8,754 nt of DNA. Origin: DASXAQ01 sp036406615 (lineage in GTDB: Bacteria > Actinomycetota > UBA4738). Below the pieces are notes generated by a model. The model saw only the letters and a program-made list of their open reading frames with translations. It did no database searches and was not told where the DNA came from. Location of the stretch: assembly GCA_036406615.1 (NCBI GenBank), contig DASXAQ010000019.1, positions 1 through 8,754 of the forward strand, written 5' to 3'. Positions 5,212-8,754 of the stretch are shown here, in pieces; within the stretch, counting starts at the first letter, position 1, and each line of letters begins with the position of its first letter. A program made the position numbers and the translations under genes.

Positions 5212-5766
5212 GTGCCGGGCCACGAGCGCGACGAGTTTCACCGAATCGCCTCGCCGTTCGAGGGCGAGCGAATCCGCCTGCGCGCGGTCGAGGAGAGCGA
5301 CCTCCCGAGGGTGAGCGAGCTGTTCTGGAACCCCGAGGTCACGCGGCACCTGGTCGTCGCCTGGCCCGAGGCGGTGACCCAGACGCGCGACTGGTGGCAA
5401 CGCAACCGGGACAACGGCGATCACCTCTTCGCGATCGAGACGCTGGCGGGGGAGCTCATCGGGGCGTGCGGCCTGGAGGGCATCAACCGTCGCGTCCACT
5501 CGGCAGAGCTCGGGATCTGGGTCGCGGAACCCTTCTGGGGCAAGGGCTTCGGAACCGACGCCGTGCGCACGGTGTGCCGGTTCGGTTTCACGCAGCTCAA
5601 CCTGTCGCGGATCGCGCTGCACGTCTACGAGACGAACCCGCGTGGCACGCGGGCCTACACGAAGGTCGGATTCCGCGAAGAGGGGCGGTTGCGCTCGGAT
5701 CAGTGGGTGGACGGCCGCCCGGTGGACGTCATCGTCATGGGCCTACTGGCGAACGAGCTGACCTGA
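5212..5766 (+). CDS. GNAT acetyltransferase, RimJ/RimL family
   Basis: A 184-aa single-domain N-acetyltransferase. The N-terminal strand and helix (GERIRLRAVEESDLPRVSEL, residues 18-37) and the NPEVTRHL segment (40-47) are family hallmarks. The acetyl-CoA-binding loop is WGKGFGTDA (109-117). The strand LSRIALHVYETNPRGTRAY (131-149) supplies the conserved Asn and Tyr, and VGFREEGRLR (152-161) follows. It belongs to the same family as the acetyltransferase at 837-1376 and could be a distant paralogue. The sequences share landmarks but differ widely elsewhere. The GTG start is chosen because TACTCT lies 6 nt upstream, and the next in-frame strong start would cut into the first strand. It converges with the small basic gene, with a 35-nt gap. 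The substrate is unknown: ribosomal-protein N-termini, antibiotics and small amines are all known in this family. Confidence 0.9.
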   Translation: MPGHERDEFHRIASPFEGERIRLRAVEESDLPRVSELFWNPEVTRHLVVAWPEAVTQTRDWWQRNRDNGDHLFAIETLAGELIGACGLEGINRRVHSAELGIWVAEPFWGKGFGTDAVRTVCRFGFTQLNLSRIALHVYETNPRGTRAYTKVGFREEGRLRSDQWVDGRPVDVIVMGLLANELT

Positions 5767-5801
5767 TCGATGTCGGGCTCGAGCGCTCGTTTCGATCGCG
5801 C

Positions 5802-5972
5802 TCAGCGCTTGACCGGCCACACGGCGATCGATGCGGCCATCGTCGCCAGCCGCCGGACGCGTCCATGCCGCTGCTTCGTCCTGGCATGAGCGGTGGCGCG
5901 TCCCAGGTGGTGTGCGTCGGCACGGCGGACCATGTCGTCGATCCGGTAGCTGCTCGTCCCGCTGGGTAGCAT
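5802..5972 (-). CDS. Small basic hypothetical protein, 56 aa
   Basis: A 56-aa protein rich in Arg and His with a net positive charge. It begins MLPSGTSSYRIDDMVRRADA, continues through a helical Arg/His/Ala region (HHLGRATAHARTKQRHGRV) and ends with a short hydrophobic stretch (LATMAASIAVWPV, residues 42-54) before a final KR. That stretch is short for a membrane span but could associate peripherally. The start at 5972 is picked over an upstream in-frame ATG (6077) because AAAGGGGAAGG lies just upstream on the minus strand (5975-5985). Similar short N-terminal patterns occur in small uncharacterised actinobacterial proteins, but I do not recognise a named family. It lies 136 nt after the Crp-family gene and may be part of its transcript. 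Confidence 0.6.
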   Translation of the reverse strand: MLPSGTSSYRIDDMVRRADAHHLGRATAHARTKQRHGRVRRLATMAASIAVWPVKR

Positions 5973-6108
5973 CGCCTTCCCCTTTCGTCGACCGTACCGG
6001 CACGCTACGTCCGACCGCGCCGCGCAGACGGTGGTCGGCATCACGAAGTGAACGTGTCGTTCGGCACTCGACTCCACGGGATGGGCGGGAACGGCGGGGT
6101 GGCGCGAG

Positions 6109-6837
6109 CTACAGGCCGCCGATGCGGCGCAGCCCCTGGACGTTCTGCAATACGTAGCGGCGGTCGCGGCGCTCGATCAGGCCGCGCCGCTGGAACTCGG
6201 AGAGGATGCGCGTCACGTTCTCGCGGCTCCCCCCGCACAGGCTTGCGAGGTCGGCGTGGGTCACGACCGCCGGCACCACGCTGCCGTCGGGGGGGATGTC
6301 ATCGAGACTGGGGCTCACCAACTGCAGGAGGCGCTTGGCCACGCGCCCCTTGAGGTCCAGGTGCAGGAGGTCCTCTACGAACGACTCGTGGGCCTGGATC
6401 TGCGCCGCCAGCGCCCGCAGGAGCTCCCGCGACGCCTCGAAGTGCCCCCGCAGGAAGTCCAGGAACACCGCGCCGGGCGCGACCCACAGGGTCGAGTCCT
6501 CGAGCACCACGGCCGTGGCGGTCCGGGGAAGCTCGCCCAGGACGCCAAGCTCTCCGAGGAACTGCGGCGGCTCCAGCGCGGTGTGCAGCTGGCGGTGGCC
6601 CGTCACCGACAACGAGCTCACCTCGACCCGCCCCAGCAGGAGGAAGAAGACGTCGCGCGACTCGTCGCCCTGGTGGAACAGGTACGTTCCGCGACGGTAC
6701 TCGCGGACGTTGCCGGCCGCGGAGAGATCGCCCACGGCCTCGGGCGGGACCGCGCCGAGGATGGGCGTGCCTCGCATCGCCTCCTCCACCGCGCGAAGTG
6801 CCGTCTGCGCCACCGGCATCGTCTGGATCGTAGTCAC
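6109..6837 (-). CDS. Crp/Fnr-family transcription regulator
   Basis: A 242-aa dimeric regulator. Residues 25-125 form the cNMP-binding beta barrel, with GTYLFHQGDESRDVFFLLLG (50-69) and the phosphate-binding cassette FLGELGVLGELPRTATA (93-109), where G95, E96, R105 and T106 match residues that hold the cyclic nucleotide. This makes cAMP binding plausible. A long dimer helix spans about 131-162. The winged helix follows, with THADLASLCGGSRENVTRILS (193-213). Its recognition helix keeps Arg205, Glu206 and Arg210 in the R-E-x-V-x-R pattern that reads GTGA half-sites in E. coli CRP. There are no N-terminal Cys residues of an Fnr iron-sulphur type. GTG at 6837 is the start: GGAGG lies at 6846-6842, and a longer version would run through the 6886-6919 hairpin. 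Two CRP-like palindromes lie further upstream. Confidence 0.92.
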   Translation of the reverse strand: MTTIQTMPVAQTALRAVEEAMRGTPILGAVPPEAVGDLSAAGNVREYRRGTYLFHQGDESRDVFFLLLGRVEVSSLSVTGHRQLHTALEPPQFLGELGVLGELPRTATAVVLEDSTLWVAPGAVFLDFLRGHFEASRELLRALAAQIQAHESFVEDLLHLDLKGRVAKRLLQLVSPSLDDIPPDGSVVPAVVTHADLASLCGGSRENVTRILSEFQRRGLIERRDRRYVLQNVQGLRRIGGL

Positions 6838-6885
6838 TTCCCCTCCCCACCTGGAAATCGTGGGCCCCCCTCGGCGGGAGGAACG

Positions 6886-6919
6886 GCGACGGGCCCGGCC
6901 GCGAGGCCGGGCCCGTCGC
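6886..6919. terminator. Strong 15-bp hairpin between two minus-strand genes
   Basis: GCGACGGGCCCGGCC (6886-6900) pairs perfectly with 6905-6919 around a 4-nt loop (GCGA on the plus strand, TCGC on the minus). It lies 18 nt after the stop of the 41-aa gene and 48 nt before the Crp start. No T-tract follows on either strand, so it may be a U-less terminator, an attenuator or an mRNA-processing or stability element between the two genes. Confidence 0.55.
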
Positions 6920-6937
6920 AAGCGTGGTGGGCCGTTC

Positions 6938-7063
6938 CTACGTGGCCTTCATCCGCTTCATTCGCTTCATGCGCTTCATCTTGGTCACCCGCGTCGCGGC
7001 CTTCGTCTCTCCCTTGGAGGACTTGGCGGCGGGAGCCTTCGGTGTCACCTTCTTCTCCGGCAT
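6938..7063 (-). CDS. 41-aa highly basic protein with MKR repeats
   Basis: A small gene encoding MPEKKVTPKAPAAKSSKGET, then KAATRVTK, then the repeat MKRMKRMKRMKAT. It has 11 Lys or more and no hydrophobic segment. Four Met-Lys units recur every 9 bp. About nine in ten third positions are G or C, as in proven genes here. A Shine-Dalgarno-like GAGGGGG lies 9 nt upstream (7079-7073). The composition (Lys/Ala/Pro N-half, then amphipathic-looking Met/Lys/Arg tail) suggests binding to nucleic acid or to another acidic partner, but no family is recognised. It is preceded by two CRP-like sites and followed by the 15-bp hairpin and the Crp gene. Cyclic-nucleotide control is therefore likely, and it may be the true first gene of the crp transcript. 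The plus-strand reading of the same bases is less gene-like. Confidence 0.6.
   Translation of the reverse strand: MPEKKVTPKAPAAKSSKGETKAATRVTKMKRMKRMKRMKAT
6947..6979 (-). repeat. 9-bp tandem repeat coding Met-Lys-Arg
   Basis: The hexamer CTTCAT (plus strand) recurs at 6947, 6956, 6965 and 6974, a strict 9-bp period. The third codon positions of Arg vary (CGC, CGA, CGG), so the amino-acid pattern is kept while the bases drift. That argues for selection on the peptide, not for a fresh duplication. Confidence 0.8.
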
Positions 7064-7122
7064 CCGGTTTCACCCCCTCAGCTCGTCTTCGACCCTGATG
7101 GGTCCCCGGCAAGAACGGGGTG

Positions 7123-7128
7123 AGTATC
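7123..7128 (-). promoter_or_regulatory. Possible -10 for the 41-aa gene
   Basis: GATACT on the minus strand (7128-7123) would start transcription near 7117, giving a leader of about 54 nt with the Shine-Dalgarno. The nearer CRP-like site would then be centred at about -41.5, the class II position. No good -35 is present, as expected for an activator-dependent promoter. Confidence 0.35.
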
Positions 7129-7150
7129 CCCTCGCGGCGCCGGATGGATG

Positions 7151-7166
7151 TGTGACGGCGGTCACC
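7151..7166. promoter_or_regulatory. CRP-like operator, proximal
   Basis: TGTGA-CGGCGG-TCACC matches the CRP consensus (TGTGA-N6-TCACA) with perfect GTGA and TCAC half-sites. It is intergenic, 88 nt from the start of the 41-aa gene, centred at 7158.5. The Crp-family protein encoded next door has the matching recognition-helix residues. Confidence 0.7.
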
Positions 7167-7175
7167 CAAACCGAC

Positions 7176-7189
7176 GTGACGTTCGTCAC
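7176..7189. promoter_or_regulatory. CRP-like operator, distal
   Basis: GTGA-CGTTCG-TCAC is a second GTGA-N6-TCAC palindrome whose arms extend to GTGACG/CGTCAC. Its centre (7182.5) is 24 bp from the first site. It lies 34 nt after the stop of the zinc-finger gene, outside any gene. Confidence 0.7.
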
Positions 7190-7223
7190 CGCCGGAATAG
7201 GCGATTCGTCCTGCGCCGGAGGG

Positions 7224-7436
7224 CTACTCGTCGAGCTCCGGCAGGTCGATGGGATCCGGCCGCGGCGTGCACGCGCCGCAGTAGAGCGCGTCCTCGACGA
7301 CGAGCGCCGACGTCACGTCGCCGCGGCGGAACAGCTCCAGGATGTACGGATGGGTCTCGGCGTGATCCGCGCACACGCCGCGGCCGCAGAACCGGCAGGC
7401 GCCCACCGCGGTTCTCCGGCAGTGCCAGCAGTCCAT
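7224..7436 (-). CDS. Small Cys-rich zinc-binding protein, 70 aa
   Basis: A 70-aa protein with paired metal ligands: C3-x2-C6, C14-x2-C17, C22 with H25 and H29, and C53-x2-C56. The spacing can hold two zinc ions in a cross-braced arrangement similar to B-box or DUF2180-type modules, though I cannot place it in one family. A mid-protein segment (YILELFRRGDVTSALVVEDA, 31-50) may contact a partner. The acidic C-terminus ends PELDE. The start at 7436 has GAGGGG (7447-7442) 5 nt upstream. It follows the M50/cNMP gene by 38 nt on the same strand and is probably co-transcribed, so it may serve as an adaptor or regulatory subunit for that membrane protein. That role is inference from adjacency. Confidence 0.8.
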   Translation of the reverse strand: MDCWHCRRTAVGACRFCGRGVCADHAETHPYILELFRRGDVTSALVVEDALYCGACTPRPDPIDLPELDE

Positions 7437-7474
7437 CCGCCCCCCTCGCTCGCCACCGGTCGGGATCGAGCCGG

Positions 7475-8754
7475 CTAATGCTCCCACACCTGATCGGGCG
7501 AGATCGCGGGATCCAGCGCGCCCCGGCGAAAGGCGTCGGCGACCAGGCGGTCGAAGCCGTTGCGGTCCAATCGAAATGCGCGAACGGGCGTGGCCGCCGA
7601 CACCGTCGCCGTTCGGGGCACGTCCAGCAGCAGGGCGATCTCCCCGAAGTGCGAGCCGGGCCCCAGAGTGCGCACGCGGCTCCCGCCTTCGACGACATCG
7701 ACGCGGCCCGAGCGGACGGCGTAGAACGCGTCGCCGGCAGTGCCCTCGGACAGGATCGTCCGGCCCGGCGGGATGTTCACCCATGCGCCGTGGTCCAGGA
7801 GCTCCGACAGCCGGTCGGGCTCGAGCGCCGCGAAGCACGGCAGCTCGCGGAGCTCAGCGATCGCCTGCAAGGTGGGCGCGAACGCCGGCACGTCCACCAT
7901 GTCGGCCAGCAGCCAGTCGAAGGTGCCCTTGTCGACCTCGAACACCTCGGCGGCATCGAGCGTGCGGACCGTCGCCGATCGGGGTGCCGACTCGGCCAGC
8001 GCCAGCTCGCCGAACGCATCTCCGCGGCCGAGGACGCGAAGCGTCCGGCCCTCGGGATCGTTCGGGTCCTCCTCCACGACCCGGAGCCGCCCCGACCGGA
8101 CGACGTAGAAGGCGGTGGCGCGTTCGCCCTGCCGCACCACCGCCTGGCCGGGCGGAAACGCCCGAAGCCGCACGCGGCCCGCGAGGTCGTTCAGCACGTC
8201 CTCGGGAAGGTCGCGGAACATCGGCAGCGCATCGATGAGCTGCGCGGCCTCCACGCGCCACCCGCTCTCCAGCCGGAACCGGACCCGCCGCCAGGCCATG
8301 CGGCCGCGCCGCCACGTCGAACGGCCGAGCGCGATGAGCCCGCGGACCATGGGCCCCGCCACGAACAGGGCCAGCGCGACGAGTAGCACGCGCAGCAGGG
8401 AGCCCCCGTTCCACAGGTCCGACACCAGGCCGCCGAAGACGGTCCGCCAGTAGAAGAACGACGCATAGAAGGAGAAGACGGTGAACACGATGCCGGCCAC
8501 GCCGTAGACCGCCAGCCCGGCCTCCTGGACGGATAGCCGTTCGTGCAGACGCAGCTTGTGCCACAGGTCGCGCTGGATGAACGCGAGCGAGCGCGGGCGA
8601 AGGTCGGGCACCTCGATCGCGTCCGCCAGGATGAAGTACCCGTCCAGCTCCAGCAACGGGATGAGGTTCATGAACACGACGAAGTAGTTCAGGACCGCGT
8701 ACTTGTAGAGCGTCGGCGACAGGATCCAACCGGGGAACGCGAGCGCGATCAGCG
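7475..8754 (-). CDS. M50-type membrane protein with two cNMP-binding domains (5' end cut off)
   Basis: Only the last 425 residues are visible, because the reading frame runs off the right edge. The visible N-terminus is membrane-embedded (about 8677-8750, ending YFVVFMNLIPLLELDGYFIL). It includes NLIPLLELDGY (8668-8636), the second zinc-site motif of site-2-type M50 metalloproteases. Two more membrane spans follow (about 8520-8440 and 8395-8325). Then come two cyclic-nucleotide-binding domains (about 8236-7913 and 7855-7538), each with an intact phosphate-binding cassette: FGELALAESAPRSATV and FGEIALLLDVPRTATV. The HExxH motif would lie in the missing part. This suggests an intramembrane or membrane-anchored protease gated by cyclic nucleotide from the cytoplasm, similar to proteins annotated as putative peptide zinc metalloproteases. 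Loss of catalysis with retained sensing cannot be excluded. Confidence 0.85.
   Translation of the reverse strand, partial: LIALAFPGWILSPTLYKYAVLNYFVVFMNLIPLLELDGYFILADAIEVPDLRPRSLAFIQRDLWHKLRLHERLSVQEAGLAVYGVAGIVFTVFSFYASFFYWRTVFGGLVSDLWNGGSLLRVLLVALALFVAGPMVRGLIALGRSTWRRGRMAWRRVRFRLESGWRVEAAQLIDALPMFRDLPEDVLNDLAGRVRLRAFPPGQAVVRQGERATAFYVVRSGRLRVVEEDPNDPEGRTLRVLGRGDAFGELALAESAPRSATVRTLDAAEVFEVDKGTFDWLLADMVDVPAFAPTLQAIAELRELPCFAALEPDRLSELLDHGAWVNIPPGRTILSEGTAGDAFYAVRSGRVDVVEGGSRVRTLGPGSHFGEIALLLDVPRTATVSAATPVRAFRLDRNGFDRLVADAFRRGALDPAISPDQVWEH

Noticed and set aside
5781..5803. GAGCGC/GCGCTC inverted repeat as a convergent terminator
   Set aside because: Only 6 bp with an 11-nt loop and no T-tract. 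Too weak to call.
6838..6921. Longer N-terminus for the Crp protein starting at 6921
   Set aside because: The extra 28 residues are Arg/Gly-rich and encoded by the 15-bp hairpin. GTG at 6837 has a good ribosome site.
6924..7478. Plus-strand frame opposite the 41-aa and zinc-finger genes
   Set aside because: It covers the CRP sites and runs antisense to a Cys-paired zinc protein. The repeated Arg-Phe pattern is only the complement of the Met-Lys-Arg repeat.

Overview
The window looks like a chromosomal segment of an actinobacterium (Actinomycetota). The DNA is very GC-rich, with coding third positions almost always G or C. It carries mshA, the first committed step of mycothiol synthesis, which is confined to Actinobacteria. 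It also carries an RsiG-type (AmfC-like) anti-sigma factor and an XRE regulator followed by an HbhA-like protein, a pair also seen in mycobacteria (Rv0474-Rv0475). Several starts look leaderless, as is common in this phylum. I cannot name a genus, and the gene mix does not look like a textbook Streptomyces or Mycobacterium.

Layout, left to right. (1) 1-234: a structured non-coding RNA of about 200 nt on the minus strand, with its own promoter. Its terminal helix closes almost exactly at the left window edge. A raiA-type RNA is my best guess at identity. (2) 337-2684, minus: mshA, a GNAT acetyltransferase and a YbjN-like protein packed as one operon. (3) 2718-2766: a terminator with a UUCG loop, plus an inverted repeat in front of mshA. 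(4) 2824-4361, minus: rsiG-like gene, XRE regulator, HbhA-like protein. The XRE promoter is covered by paired 13-bp direct repeats, which suggests autoregulation. (5) 4434-5766, plus: a HAD hydrolase divergent from rsiG, then a second GNAT acetyltransferase. (6) 5802-8754, minus: a 56-aa basic protein, a Crp/Fnr regulator, a 41-aa Lys/Arg/Met-repeat protein, a 70-aa zinc-finger protein, and the C-terminal part of a membrane M50-type protein carrying two cyclic-nucleotide-binding domains (it runs off the right edge).

How the parts may work together. The left half combines redox-buffer synthesis (mycothiol), a predicted c-di-GMP-responsive anti-sigma factor and a surface or nucleoid-associated basic protein. 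The right half reads as a cyclic-nucleotide module: three cNMP-binding domains in two proteins lie close together, and two near-perfect GTGA-N6-TCAC palindromes sit in the promoter of the small basic gene just upstream of the Crp gene. The Crp recognition helix keeps the R-E-x-V-x-R residues that read GTGA half-sites, so the regulator and its likely operators are visible together.

No transposase, integrase, CRISPR array, tRNA or rRNA was found. No gene-free stretch exceeds about 300 bases apart from the left end, which holds the RNA.
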